DNA of 64,000 nt, from positions 62,001-126,000 of the forward strand of contig NZ_RRZK01000038.1 in assembly GCF_004348895.1 (NCBI RefSeq), written 5' to 3'. Made by a program: the position numbers and the translations under genes. The DNA comes from Pseudomonas vancouverensis. Its GTDB lineage: Bacteria > Pseudomonadota > Gammaproteobacteria > Pseudomonadales > Pseudomonadaceae. Under the pieces are notes generated by a model, which did no database searches, was not told the DNA's origin, and saw only the letters and a program-made list of their open reading frames with translations. Each line of letters opens with the position of its first letter. Position 1 is the stretch's first letter. Below are positions 50,235 to 59,207 of this stretch, piece by piece.

Positions 50235-51425
50235 TCAGGATCCGGCCTCACAAGTTCTCAGTGGACGTGGCCGCAAGGCACTCGACAGCGCCCACAGTGC
50301 CAGAGCGATCAGCACGAGTGCATAACCATCGGTCGTCGTCACCAGACCCAAAGTGCGCGCCAGGTTACCGGCCAACAGCGCTGGCAGACAGAAAGCCAAA
50401 TAGCTCAACGCGTAATACGCCGACATCAGGCCGGCCCGCTCATGGGGCAAGGCCAAGGGGACAAGGCTGCGCACGGAGCCGAGGAAACCGGCGCCGAAAC
50501 CACAGCCGGCAATCAGCGTGCCGAGGAAAAACAGGGCCAGGCTGGCACTGTGTACCCCCGCCAGAATCAGCAGCACGCCCACCGGCAGCAAGCTTGCCCC
50601 CAGCCGCAATGACTTGCTCGCAGAACTGTTGCGCAGGGTAAAAATCATCAGCGCGCCCGTCAGGGTCAACGCGGCGACGGTCGCCCCGCCAATCAGGTTC
50701 GAAGTGGAACCCGTCGCCGTGCGTACCAGCGAGGGCGCCAGTGAGGCATAGAAACCGCCGAGCGCCCAGGTCGCCGTATTCAGTGGAAGCACTCGCCACA
50801 AGGTGCTGCGAGCCTGAACCGGCACATGCAAGGTGGGGCGCAAGGATGCCCAGGCCCCGGCCTGGGGCGAAACGCTTTCCGGCAGCCACCAGACATACAC
50901 GGCTTGTACGGCAAACAACCCGAACAACAGCCAGTAGGTCAGGTGCAACGGCGCCGGCGCGTATTCGGACAGCAAGCCGCATCCCAGGCCGCCCAACGCC
51001 ATGCCGAGCAAGGGTGCGACGCTATTGACCAGTGGACCCTGCTGGCGATCAGTGTCGAGCAGCGTCGCACTCAGCACCGCGGTCGCCATCCCGGTGGCAA
51101 AACCTTGCAGGACCCTGGCGCTGATCAGCCAGGCAACGTTGTCGGCGTATATGAACAGCAGCATCGCTAGAGCGTTGAGCAGCACCGCGGTGAATATCAC
51201 CGGTTTGCGTCCGAGGTAATCAGACAGCGAACCGACCGTCAGTAAGGCGACCAGCAGGCTCAGGGCATAAACAGCGAAAATCAGAGTCAATGTCGCTGCC
51301 GAGAACTGCATCTGTTCCTGATACAGGTGATACAGCGGCGTCGGCGCCGTGGATGCCGCGAGAAAACTGAGCAAGGTCACGGCGAGAAACCACAGGCTTG
51401 CACGATTTGAATGAGAACTGGACAT
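50235..51425 (-). CDS. MFS drug-type transporter
   Basis: A 396-residue, 12-TM major facilitator. Motif A between TM2 and TM3 is GSLSDYLGRKPVIF (about 65-78). The N-terminal part has ASTAPTPLYHLYQEQMQFSA, common in the DHA1/YbcL-like MFS branch. GGAG upstream of ATG 51425 sets the start. It diverges from a tetR-type regulator across 138 bp that holds an inverted repeat, so it is probably repressed by that regulator and exports a toxic compound. The cupin gene follows 50 bases after its stop. Confidence 0.85.
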   Translation of the reverse strand: MSSSHSNRASLWFLAVTLLSFLAASTAPTPLYHLYQEQMQFSAATLTLIFAVYALSLLVALLTVGSLSDYLGRKPVIFTAVLLNALAMLLFIYADNVAWLISARVLQGFATGMATAVLSATLLDTDRQQGPLVNSVAPLLGMALGGLGCGLLSEYAPAPLHLTYWLLFGLFAVQAVYVWWLPESVSPQAGAWASLRPTLHVPVQARSTLWRVLPLNTATWALGGFYASLAPSLVRTATGSTSNLIGGATVAALTLTGALMIFTLRNSSASKSLRLGASLLPVGVLLILAGVHSASLALFFLGTLIAGCGFGAGFLGSVRSLVPLALPHERAGLMSAYYALSYLAFCLPALLAGNLARTLGLVTTTDGYALVLIALALWALSSALRPRPLRTCEAGS

Positions 51426-51445
51426 GGGCACGCTCCGCAAAAGCT

Positions 51446-51495
51446 AATTTTTTGCTTTTGCGCAGTGTGCGCTCGACGTTCGCTTAAAGCAAATT
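51446..51495. promoter_or_regulatory. Candidate TetR operator between divergent genes
   Basis: AATTTTTTGCTTT (51446-51458) and AAAGCAAATT (51486-51495) form inverted arms around 27 bases in the shared MFS/tetR promoter region. The arms are AT-rich in a GC-rich genome. The right arm matches the left except for three extra T residues. Confidence 0.5.
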
Positions 51496-51563
51496 CTTTG
51501 TGTTAAGGTCCGACTCATGGCTTTTCATGACCGCGATTGCACAGGCAATACAGGAAGCACCCT

Positions 51564-52100
51564 ATGACAACTCCGACATTACGCCCCGGTGGCCGTAGCG
51601 CCCGGGTGCAGGAATCCATTCACTCGGCGGTGCGTGAACTGCTCGAAGAGCAAGACCGCGCCAGCGTCACCGTACCCCTGATCGCCGCCCGCGCCGGGGT
51701 TACACCCTCGACCATCTATCGACGCTGGGGCGATCTGTCGGCGCTGTTGGCGGACGTCGCCCTCGCTCGCATGCAGCCCGACAACGAGCCGATCAATACC
51801 GGCAGTCTGCGCGGCGATATCACCACCTGGGCAGAACAGTACCTGGACGAGATGACCTCCGAACCCGGTCGCTGCATGTTGCGCGACGTGCAGGCAGCGC
51901 TGAAACCGAGCTACTGCGCGACCATCATCGGCAGCCAGCTGCAGACGATCCTTGATCGTTATCCGGATGAGCCGAAACCCGATGTGTACCATTTGACCAA
52001 CCTGATCGCCGCGCCGACGGTGTTCCGCATCCTGTTCTCCGAGGCGCCGCTGGAGATTGAGGAGTTGCATCGGTTGGTCGAGATTGCCTTGAGTCAGTAA
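51564..52100 (+). CDS. TetR family transcriptional regulator
   Basis: A 178-residue regulator. The N-terminal HTH (about 12-58) reads VTVPLIAARAGVTPSTIYRRW, and the C-terminal ligand/dimer domain (about 75-178) is TetR_C-like. AGGAAGC precedes the ATG at 51564. Divergent from the MFS gene, which it very likely represses together with itself; the ligand would be the MFS substrate. Confidence 0.9.
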   Translation: MTTPTLRPGGRSARVQESIHSAVRELLEEQDRASVTVPLIAARAGVTPSTIYRRWGDLSALLADVALARMQPDNEPINTGSLRGDITTWAEQYLDEMTSEPGRCMLRDVQAALKPSYCATIIGSQLQTILDRYPDEPKPDVYHLTNLIAAPTVFRILFSEAPLEIEELHRLVEIALSQ

Positions 52101-52104
52101 AGCC

Positions 52105-52131
52105 GCCATCGCGAGCGAGCTCGCTCCCACA
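52105..52131. repeat. REP element
   Basis: CGCGAGCGAGCTCGCTCCCA within the tetR to sensor-kinase gap. A single unit. Confidence 0.7.
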
Positions 52132-52263
52132 GGTTCGCGTACACAAAAACCCCCTGCGACACCCCGCCGCTCCACGACCTTGGTCGACACTGACTAACCC
52201 CGGACATCGTGCGAGACTGTCTGTCCGGGCGGGAGGCCCGGAAGTCTTTTGTCTGGAGTCCAC

Positions 52264-55200
52264 ATGTCGCTGTCCACCGGGCTGATTGCCGCCGTCGCCC
52301 TGGCCTACATGGCCATCATGTTCGCCATCGCCTTCTATGGCGACCGTCGCAGCGCGCCTTTGCCGCCGCGGATGCGAGCCTGGGTGTACAGCCTGTCCCT
52401 GGCGGTGTACTGCACCAGCTGGACCTTCTTTGGCGCGGTAGGCCAGGCCGCAGAGCAACTTTGGTCATTCCTGCCGATCTACCTCGGGCCGATCCTGCTG
52501 CTGCTCGGCGCGCCGTGGGTCCTGCAAAAAATGGTGATGATCAGCAAGCAGGAGAACATCACCTCCATCGCCGACTTCATCGCCGCGCGTTATGGCAAAT
52601 CCCAGTCATTGGCAATCGTCGTCGCACTGATTTGCCTGGTTGGGGTGTTGCCTTACATCGCCCTGCAACTCAAGGGCATCGTCCTTGGCGTGAACCTGTT
52701 GATCGGTGCCGGCGCCGACGCCATGGGCACCCGCGCGCAAGACACCGCACTGATCGTGTCGCTGGTGCTGGCGCTGTTCACCATCGTCTTCGGTACGCGC
52801 AACCTCGACGCCACCGAACACCACCGCGGCATGGTCCTGGCGATTGCCTTTGAATCGCTGGTCAAGCTGTTCGCCTTTCTTGCCGTGGGCGCCTTCGTGA
52901 CCTTCGGTCTTTACGACGGTTTCGACGATCTGTTCAACCAGGCCATGCTCGCCCCGCGACTGGAGGAATACTGGAAGGAAACCATCAACTGGCCGTCGAT
53001 GGTGGTGCAGACCGGCGTGGCGATGATGGCGATTATCTGCTTGCCACGGCAGTTTCACGTGACCGTGGTCGAGAACATCGAGCCCCAGGACCTGCGACTG
53101 GCCAAATGGGTGTTCCCGGCGTACCTGGCCCTGGCGGCATTGTTTGTCGTGCCCATCGCCCTCGCCGGCCAAATGATGTTGCCTGACTCGGTGCTGCCGG
53201 ACTCCTTTGTCATCAGCCTGCCCTTGGCCCAGGCGCACCCTGCCCTCGCGCTGCTCGCTTTTATCGGTGGCGCGTCGGCGGCCACCGGCATGGTGATTGT
53301 CGCGAGCGTGGCGCTGTCGACCATGGTCTCCAACGACATGCTGTTGCCGTGGCTGCTGCGACGCAACAATGCCGAGCGGCCGTTCGAAGTGTTCCGCCAA
53401 TGGATGCTGTCGGTGCGTCGCGTCAGCATCGTGGTGATTCTGTTGCTGGCCTACGTCAGCTATCGCCTGCTCGGCTCGACGGCCAGCCTGGCGACCATTG
53501 GCCAGATCGCCTTTGCGGCCGTGACCCAGCTGGCCCCGGCAATGCTCGGTGCGTTGTACTGGAAGCAGGCCAACCGTCGTGGGGTTTTCGCCGGTCTCGC
53601 CGCCGGTACCTTCCTGTGGTTCTACACGCTGATCCTGCCGATTGCCGCCCACAGTCTCGGCTTGCCCCTGGGGGCTTTCCCGGGGTTGGCGTGGCTGCAC
53701 AGCAACCCACTGGGCCTGCCGATCAGCCCACTGACCCAAGGGGTCGTACTGTCTCTGGCAGGCAACTTCACCCTGTTCGCCTGGGTATCGGTGCTGTCAC
53801 GAACGAGGGTTTCCGAGCACTGGCAAGCCGGTCGCTTCATCGGCCAGGAAATCAACGCCCGCCCCAGCGCGCGCTCCATGCTCGCGGTACAGATCGACGA
53901 CCTGCTGAAGCTGGCTGCGCGTTTTGTCGGTGAAGAACGCGCCCGCCAGAGCTTCATCCGCTTCGCCTATCGTCAGGGCAAAGGCTTCAACCCGAACCAG
54001 AATGCCGATGGCGAGTGGATTGCTCACACCGAGCGTCTGCTGGCCGGTGTGCTCGGCGCCTCGTCGACCCGCGCGGTGGTGAAGGCGGCCATTGAAGGTC
54101 GCGAGATGCAGCTGGAAGATGTCGTGCGGATCGCCGACGAAGCCTCGGAGGTGCTGCAGTTCAACCGCGCCTTGCTGCAAGGGGCGATCGAAAACATCTC
54201 CCAAGGCATCAGCGTGGTCGATCAGTCGTTGAAACTGGTGGCCTGGAACCGTCGCTACCTGGAGCTGTTCAATTACCCGGACGGTCTGATCAGTGTCGGC
54301 CGGCCCATCGCCGACATCATTCGATACAACGCCGAACGTGGCCTGTGCGGCCCCGGCGAGGCGGAGGTACACGTCGCCCGCCGCCTGCACTGGATGCGTC
54401 AAGGCCGTGCGCATACCTCCGAACGGCTGTTCCCCAATGGCCGGGTCATCGAGCTGATCGGCAATCCGATGCCGGGCGGTGGCTTTGTCATGAGTTTCAC
54501 CGACATCACACCGTTCCGCGAAGCCGCGCAGGCGCTGACCGAAGCCAACGAAGGATTGGAACAGCGAGTCGCTGCGCGCACCCATGAACTGTCGCAACTC
54601 AATGTCGCCCTGACCGAAGCCAAGGGTAACGCCGAGGCTGCCAACCAGTCGAAGACCCGCTTCCTCGCCGCTGTCAGCCATGACCTGATGCAACCGTTAA
54701 ACGCTGCGCGCCTGTTCTCGGCCGCGCTCTGTCATCAGGGCGACGGGCTCTCCAGTGAAGCGCAGAAACTGGTGGCGCACCTCGACAGTTCCCTGCGTTC
54801 AGCCGAGGATTTGATCAGCGACCTGCTCGACATCTCTCGCCTGGAAAACGGCAAGATCAACCCCAATCGACAGCCTTTTGCCCTCAACGAACTGTTCGAC
54901 ACCCTGGGCGCAGAGTTCAAGGCCCTGGCACAGGAACAGGGGTTGGTGTTCCGCGTCCGTGGCAGCAAACTGCGGGTCGACAGCGACATCAAACTGTTGC
55001 GACGCATCCTGCAGAACTTCCTCACCAACGCCTTCCGCTACGCCAAAGGCCCCGTTCTGCTGGGCGTTCGTCGGCACAAGGATGAACTGTGCCTGGAGGT
55101 CTGGGACCGCGGTCCGGGCATTCCCCACGACAAGCAGCGGGAGATCTTCGAAGAGTTCAAACGCCTCGACAGCCACCAGACCCGCGCCGAAAAAGGCCTT

Positions 55201-55734
55201 GGCCTTGGGTTGGCGATTGCTGATGGTCTGTGCCGCGTTCTCGGTCATACCTTGCGCGTGCGTTCCTGGCCGGGGCGCGGCAGCGTCTTCAGCGTCAGCG
55301 TACCGCTGGCCCGTGCGCAAACAGCCGCTCCGGCGAAAGCTGCGGAACTCAATGGCCACCTGCTCAGCGGTGCGCAGGTGCTGTGCATCGACAACGAAGA
55401 CAGCATCCTGATCGGCATGAACAGCCTGCTCACGCGTTGGGGATGCCAGGTCTGGACCGCACGCAACCGCGAGGAGTGCGCGGCGTTGCTTGAAGAGGGC
55501 GTGCGCCCGCAACTGGCCCTGGTGGATTACCACCTGGATCACGGCGAAACCGGAACGGGACTGATGGCATGGCTGCGCACGCAAATGGGCGAACCGGTTC
55601 CCGGCGTGGTAATCAGTGCCGACGGCCATCCCGAAACCGTCGCGCTGGTACATGCGGCGGGGCTGGATTACCTGGCCAAACCGGTGAAACCGGCGGCGTT
55701 GCGGGCGTTGTTGAACAGGCATCTGCCGTTGTAA
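52264..55734 (+). CDS. Hybrid sensor kinase with sodium/solute symporter (SSS) sensor domain
   Basis: A 1,156-residue protein. Residues about 1-510 are a 13-TM SSS-type domain (MSLSTGLIAAVALAYMAIMF at the start) like CbrA. A PAS domain covers about 640-745 and a coiled coil about 750-795. HisKA has the phospho-acceptor His in FLAAVSHDLMQPLNAARLF, then an ATPase with NFLTNAFRYA and GLGLGLAI. The receiver (about 1035-1155) has Asp in ALVDYHLDHG. Such kinases may sense a transported solute; this one resembles PA3271 (from memory), not CbrA, which has no receiver. No response regulator adjoins. GGAG lies just before ATG 52264. Confidence 0.92.
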   Translation: MSLSTGLIAAVALAYMAIMFAIAFYGDRRSAPLPPRMRAWVYSLSLAVYCTSWTFFGAVGQAAEQLWSFLPIYLGPILLLLGAPWVLQKMVMISKQENITSIADFIAARYGKSQSLAIVVALICLVGVLPYIALQLKGIVLGVNLLIGAGADAMGTRAQDTALIVSLVLALFTIVFGTRNLDATEHHRGMVLAIAFESLVKLFAFLAVGAFVTFGLYDGFDDLFNQAMLAPRLEEYWKETINWPSMVVQTGVAMMAIICLPRQFHVTVVENIEPQDLRLAKWVFPAYLALAALFVVPIALAGQMMLPDSVLPDSFVISLPLAQAHPALALLAFIGGASAATGMVIVASVALSTMVSNDMLLPWLLRRNNAERPFEVFRQWMLSVRRVSIVVILLLAYVSYRLLGSTASLATIGQIAFAAVTQLAPAMLGALYWKQANRRGVFAGLAAGTFLWFYTLILPIAAHSLGLPLGAFPGLAWLHSNPLGLPISPLTQGVVLSLAGNFTLFAWVSVLSRTRVSEHWQAGRFIGQEINARPSARSMLAVQIDDLLKLAARFVGEERARQSFIRFAYRQGKGFNPNQNADGEWIAHTERLLAGVLGASSTRAVVKAAIEGREMQLEDVVRIADEASEVLQFNRALLQGAIENISQGISVVDQSLKLVAWNRRYLELFNYPDGLISVGRPIADIIRYNAERGLCGPGEAEVHVARRLHWMRQGRAHTSERLFPNGRVIELIGNPMPGGGFVMSFTDITPFREAAQALTEANEGLEQRVAARTHELSQLNVALTEAKGNAEAANQSKTRFLAAVSHDLMQPLNAARLFSAALCHQGDGLSSEAQKLVAHLDSSLRSAEDLISDLLDISRLENGKINPNRQPFALNELFDTLGAEFKALAQEQGLVFRVRGSKLRVDSDIKLLRRILQNFLTNAFRYAKGPVLLGVRRHKDELCLEVWDRGPGIPHDKQREIFEEFKRLDSHQTRAEKGLGLGLAIADGLCRVLGHTLRVRSWPGRGSVFSVSVPLARAQTAAPAKAAELNGHLLSGAQVLCIDNEDSILIGMNSLLTRWGCQVWTARNREECAALLEEGVRPQLALVDYHLDHGETGTGLMAWLRTQMGEPVPGVVISADGHPETVALVHAAGLDYLAKPVKPAALRALLNRHLPL

Positions 55735-55770
55735 TGATGCCGACCTCAGGCATGGGGTGACACGCCTGAC

Positions 55771-55839
55771 GCCTTCGCGAGCAAGCTCGCTCCCACATTC
55801 GAGCGCATTCCAATGTGGCAGCGGGTTTGCTCGCGAAGC
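55771..55839. repeat. REP pair in inverted orientation (BIME)
   Basis: TTCGCGAGCAAGCTCGCTCC (about 55774-55793) and the degenerate GTGGCAGCGGGTTTGCTCGC (about 55815-55834) lie between the convergent kinase and rmuC genes. Confidence 0.72.
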
Positions 55840-55847
55840 TTTTCGGG

Positions 55848-57326
55848 CTACTCCGGCAATTCGACCAGACCGTCGACATCGGTCATTGCCCGTTCCAGCA
55901 GATCCGCCGGCAGGCTTTTGCTCGCCCGTGCACCCAACAGCTTCAACTGCTCGCTGCGACTGACCAGGTTGCCGCGCCCTTCCGTCAGCTTGTTGCGCGC
56001 CGAGCTGTAGGCCTTGTCCAGTTGCTGCAAGCGATTGCCGACCTCATCCAGGTCCTGGATGAACAGCACGAACTTGTCGTACAGCCAGCCTGCGCGCTCG
56101 GCGATCTCACGGGCGTTCTGGCTTTGCCGTTCCTGCTTCCACAGGCTGTCGATGACCCGCAGGGTGGCCAGCAGAGTGGTCGGGCTGACAATCACGATGT
56201 TGCGGTCGAACGCTTCCTGAAACAGGCCCGGCTCGGCCTGCAACGCGGCAGAAAAAGCCGCTTCGATCGGCACGAAGAGCAACACGAAATCCAGGCTGTG
56301 CAAGCCATCGAGGCGCTTGTAATCCTTGCCGGCCAGACCCTTGACGTGATTGCGCAAAGACAGCACGTGCTGCTTGATCGCAATCTGGCCGATGGCCTCG
56401 TCTTCGGCGGCCACGTACTGCTGGTAGGCGGTCAGGCTGACTTTGGAGTCGACGACCACCTGCTTGTCGCCCGGCAGGTAAATGATCACGTCCGGCTGGA
56501 AACGCTCACCATCAGGGCCCTTGAGATTGACCTGGGTCTGGTACTCGCGGCCCTTCTCCAACCCGGCATGCTCCAGCACCCGCTCCAGAATCAGCTCACC
56601 CCAGTTGCCCTGGGTCTTCTGCCCTTTCAAGGCGCGGGTCAGGTTGGTGGCTTCGTCGCTCAGGCGCAAGTTCAACTGCTGCAGGCGCTCCAGCTCCTTG
56701 GCCAGGGAAAAGCGCTCGCGGGCTTCGTTCTGATAGCTTTCTTCGACACGTTTTTCGAAGGACTGGATGCGTTCCTTCAGAGGATCGAGCAATTGCCCCA
56801 GGCGCTGCTGGCTGGTTTCGGCGAACCGCTGTTCGCGTTCATCGAAGATTTTCCCGGCGAGCTCGGCAAATTGCGCACGCAATTCATCCCGCGAACCTTG
56901 CAGGTCTTCGAGGCGTTGTTGATGACTGTCCTGCTGCTCGCGCAGCTCGGCTTGCAGCGAGGCGGCCTGGGCATCCAGACGGCGCAATTCGGCTTCTTTG
57001 CCGGCGCGCTCAAGGTTCCAGGCATGGGCGGCGTCGCGGGCATCGTCGCGCTCGATCTGCAGCAGTTCGACTTCTCGACGCAGTGCGGCCAGGTCCGCTT
57101 GCTTGGCTGCATTGGCCTGAAGCAGATCGGCGCCCTCATCGCGGCTGGCATCAAGCTGCGCGCTCAAGCCGTCCTGGGCCAATTGCGCCATGGCCAGACG
57201 CTCTTGCAGCAAGGCGAGGTCCGATTGCACCGTGCCTGCCCGGCGTTGCAGTTGCCAGGCCAGTACGAGCAACGGCAATCCGGCGCCTGCAAGACCCAGC
57301 AACAGGCTGGTCAAGTCCATGGCCAT
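55848..57326 (-). CDS. rmuC: DNA recombination protein RmuC
   Basis: RmuC limits DNA inversions and recombination and carries a nuclease-like fold. The 492-residue protein has an N-terminal membrane anchor (about 5-25), a long coiled-coil region (about 30-210), and the conserved domain with QGNWGELILERVLEHAG (about 235-251), DVIIYLPGDKQVVVDSKVSL and FVPIEAAFSAAL. AGGAG five bases before ATG 57326 sets the start, although an ATG 15 bases earlier is open. Upstream on the same strand is a Sel1-like gene about 60 bases away, possibly in one operon. Confidence 0.95.
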   Translation of the reverse strand: MAMDLTSLLLGLAGAGLPLLVLAWQLQRRAGTVQSDLALLQERLAMAQLAQDGLSAQLDASRDEGADLLQANAAKQADLAALRREVELLQIERDDARDAAHAWNLERAGKEAELRRLDAQAASLQAELREQQDSHQQRLEDLQGSRDELRAQFAELAGKIFDEREQRFAETSQQRLGQLLDPLKERIQSFEKRVEESYQNEARERFSLAKELERLQQLNLRLSDEATNLTRALKGQKTQGNWGELILERVLEHAGLEKGREYQTQVNLKGPDGERFQPDVIIYLPGDKQVVVDSKVSLTAYQQYVAAEDEAIGQIAIKQHVLSLRNHVKGLAGKDYKRLDGLHSLDFVLLFVPIEAAFSAALQAEPGLFQEAFDRNIVIVSPTTLLATLRVIDSLWKQERQSQNAREIAERAGWLYDKFVLFIQDLDEVGNRLQQLDKAYSSARNKLTEGRGNLVSRSEQLKLLGARASKSLPADLLERAMTDVDGLVELPE

Positions 57327-57387
57327 AGACACTCCTGACATTGGGATAAAAACTGAAGGTTAACCAAGGCGCCGGAACTTGGACAGC

Positions 57388-57711
57388 TCAGTCTTCGACC
57401 AGCCCCAGCTCCCGCTGTGCACGGCGGTCACCGGCGCGAGCGGCTTGTCGCAAGAGGTCCTGGCCGATCCGCCGATCGCGGGCGTTATCACACTCGCGGC
57501 ACATCAATTGGCCGAGACGGCTTTGCGCAGCCACGACGCCTTCGCGGGCCGGCATTTTGAGCAAGCGCCCGGCGATGTGTTTGACCTGGGGCTTGTCGCC
57601 CAGCCGCGGACTGTCCAGCAACCACTCCGCCACACGCATCGAAAAGCGTTTTGTAGGAGAAACTGCAGGGGCTGTCGGGGAAGAGGAAACAGAAGATGAA
57701 CGAAACTTCAT
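57388..57711 (-). CDS. Short Sel1-like repeat protein
   Basis: A 107-residue protein. After a Ser/Pro-rich start it has helical repeats (KMPAREGVVAAQSRLGQLMC, then GQDLLRQAARAGDRRAQRELG) of the Sel1 kind, which mediate protein contacts. Two cysteines (MCRECDN) could bind a metal but no known site is formed. Located 61 bases upstream of rmuC on the same strand, so perhaps cotranscribed. I see no further function. Confidence 0.68.
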   Translation of the reverse strand: MKFRSSSVSSSPTAPAVSPTKRFSMRVAEWLLDSPRLGDKPQVKHIAGRLLKMPAREGVVAAQSRLGQLMCRECDNARDRRIGQDLLRQAARAGDRRAQRELGLVED

Positions 57712-57815
57712 AAAGCACTGTGGGACAGATCGGAGGCGCGCAACTGTACTCTCTTTTTTTTACAGGTAAAGCTTAAAACATCCCGGCACGCCCGTCCTAG
57801 AGCAAGCGCTCGGGA

Positions 57816-57838
57816 CAATCCACAGAAGCTGTGGATAA
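57816..57838. promoter_or_regulatory. Inverted DnaA-box-like pair, second copy
   Basis: CAATCCACA (57816-57824, two mismatches to TTATCCACA), a five-base spacer GAAGC, and a perfect TGTGGATAA (57830-57838). Same 9-5-9 geometry as at 39061-39083. It lies about 105 bp upstream of the Sel1-like/rmuC genes. Confidence 0.4.
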
Positions 57839-58049
57839 CTCAGTGGACAACCTCCCCCGAACCCCCGCAAAGCCCTGTGGAATGGGGCTCGCAGTCAAAC
57901 TGACGATTTTTTCACCAGTAAAAAAAAGCCATGTTTTTCATTGACTTAAATTTTGCTTACAGGCAGCGATCCTGCTTGAAGCTGTCATGACAGCCGTGTG
58001 ACGGAGTGCTCGACTTGTGTGCACAAGTGCCTTCTCGGTGGTTATATCA

Positions 58050-58074
58050 GCGCACTTTTTCGGCGCGTTTTTTT
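58050..58074 (+). terminator. Possible terminator of an unannotated small transcript
   Basis: GCGC (58050-58053), a nine-base loop ACTTTTTCG, GCGC (58063-58066), then G and seven T. The stem is short, so this is a weak candidate. No gene ends here. Confidence 0.35.
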
Positions 58075-58706
58075 CCAGTGACGGTGGATAATCGCGTCAA
58101 AACAAGCTTCCTGGCACTTTTGTGGTTACAAAGATCGGTGACCGGTGGTCGGATTCCGGGCCAATACAGGGCAGTGCCCCAGCTTGAAAAAGCCCTTTTG
58201 TTGCGCTATCAAGAAATGCTTGCACGGGCCGTTCGTCGGTGTTAGCACAAACCTTGCTTCCCTTTATCAAGGCAACCCGTTACTATCCGCGGCGTTAGTA
58301 CCAAGCTGAAAGTCAATTCTGGTCGAACAAATCCCCCCGGACAGCCTTCCTCAAGGAAGCCTTCCCCGAAAAAGCGGGATCGACCACCTCGATGGTTTCC
58401 AGGTAAATCTTGCACTCACACGGCCTTTGAATCGAAAACAAAGGGCGCTGTTCTGCTCGCTTACTCTGCTCGAACCAACCTGCAAATTGATCAGGATCTT
58501 CACCCCGGGCCCAGAACCTTTGCCCTCGATGTGTTGCCTGCCCTCCTAAGTACCTACCTGCCAGCCCAAGCGCGCCAACTTATCAGCGCTTCAAACTGGC
58601 TGCTTTGTTCCAGTCGGGTTCTTCGTTCGGTCAAAGGTGATCGACGTTACTGGAACGTTTTAACGCTGCACGGTTCATATCCGTGTCAATTGTAGGAACA
58701 CCATTA

Positions 58707-58931
58707 ATGTCTACTCAAATCCAGACTCAGGATGCCATTCGCACCCTAACCAATGCTTTTGCCCCGATGAACTGCCTGATCATGGCCGCGCGCAAAGGCT
58801 GCTTCAGCTTCACCCTGGTCAACGAACACGGCATCGCCCGTCACAGCGAGCGCCTGTACCCCGATCAATACTCCAGCGCCGAGCCGCTGCAGGCCGTGAT
58901 CGAGCGTACCCGTCAGGCACTGGTTGCCTGA
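58707..58931 (+). CDS. Small conserved protein of unknown function
   Basis: A 74-residue protein (MSTQIQTQDAIRTLTNAFAP at the start) with a mixed helix-strand pattern and no signal or membrane segment. AGGAACACC before ATG 58707 gives a usable ribosome binding site, and a strong terminator follows, so it is a true unit. It contains two Cys (NCLIMAARKGCFSF). Similar small proteins occur in many Pseudomonas genomes (from memory) without known role. Its leader may be very long. Confidence 0.78.
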   Translation: MSTQIQTQDAIRTLTNAFAPMNCLIMAARKGCFSFTLVNEHGIARHSERLYPDQYSSAEPLQAVIERTRQALVA

Positions 58932-58955
58932 CACGCCAGAAAGGCTGAAAACCTC

Positions 58956-58985
58956 GAAAGCCCCGCCAAAAGCGGGGCTTTTTAT
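58956..58985 (+). terminator. Intrinsic terminator of the small conserved gene
   Basis: AAAGCCCCGC / GCGGGGCTTT stem with a CAAAA loop followed by TTATT. Strong. Confidence 0.88.
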
Positions 58986-59207
58986 TGCCTGGTGTTTCGC
59001 GCGCCCCGCATAGCGGTTAAGCACCAAGGGATATAAGGGTTATAACTCGATGGCGGAAATATTTTAAAAACAGGCCTTTACGGCGCGAATATGACACTAC
59101 ACTTCAACTCAAGCGGCTTGACCCGCTTGCGGCGAGCCTGAGCCGATTCACAGCTGCCAAGCACCCCCCTTCAGGCATCGCCGTCCAATTGAGGTATCGA
59201 GGGTTTT

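Larger units (their letters stand above)
57712..58706. other. About 1 kb without a convincing gene, several hairpins
   Basis: No open frame here has both a ribosome binding site and plausible protein; a 79-codon frame at 58006-58245 has neither. The visible structures are: inverted DnaA-box-like sites (57816-57838); a perfect palindrome GCTGTCATGACAGC (57981-57994); a tight hairpin ACTTGTGTGCACAAGT (about 58013-58028); a GCGC...GCGC hairpin followed by seven T (58050-58074); and CCTTCC-TCAA-GGAAG (about 58344-58358). It could hold a small RNA of about 120 nt ending near 58074, and a long leader for the small gene at 58707. Both are unproven. Confidence 0.5.

Noticed and set aside
58006..58245. 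A 79-codon frame in the 1-kb gap
   Set aside because: No ribosome binding site, low-complexity basic translation, and it overlaps the hairpin-T7 structure; not reported as a gene.
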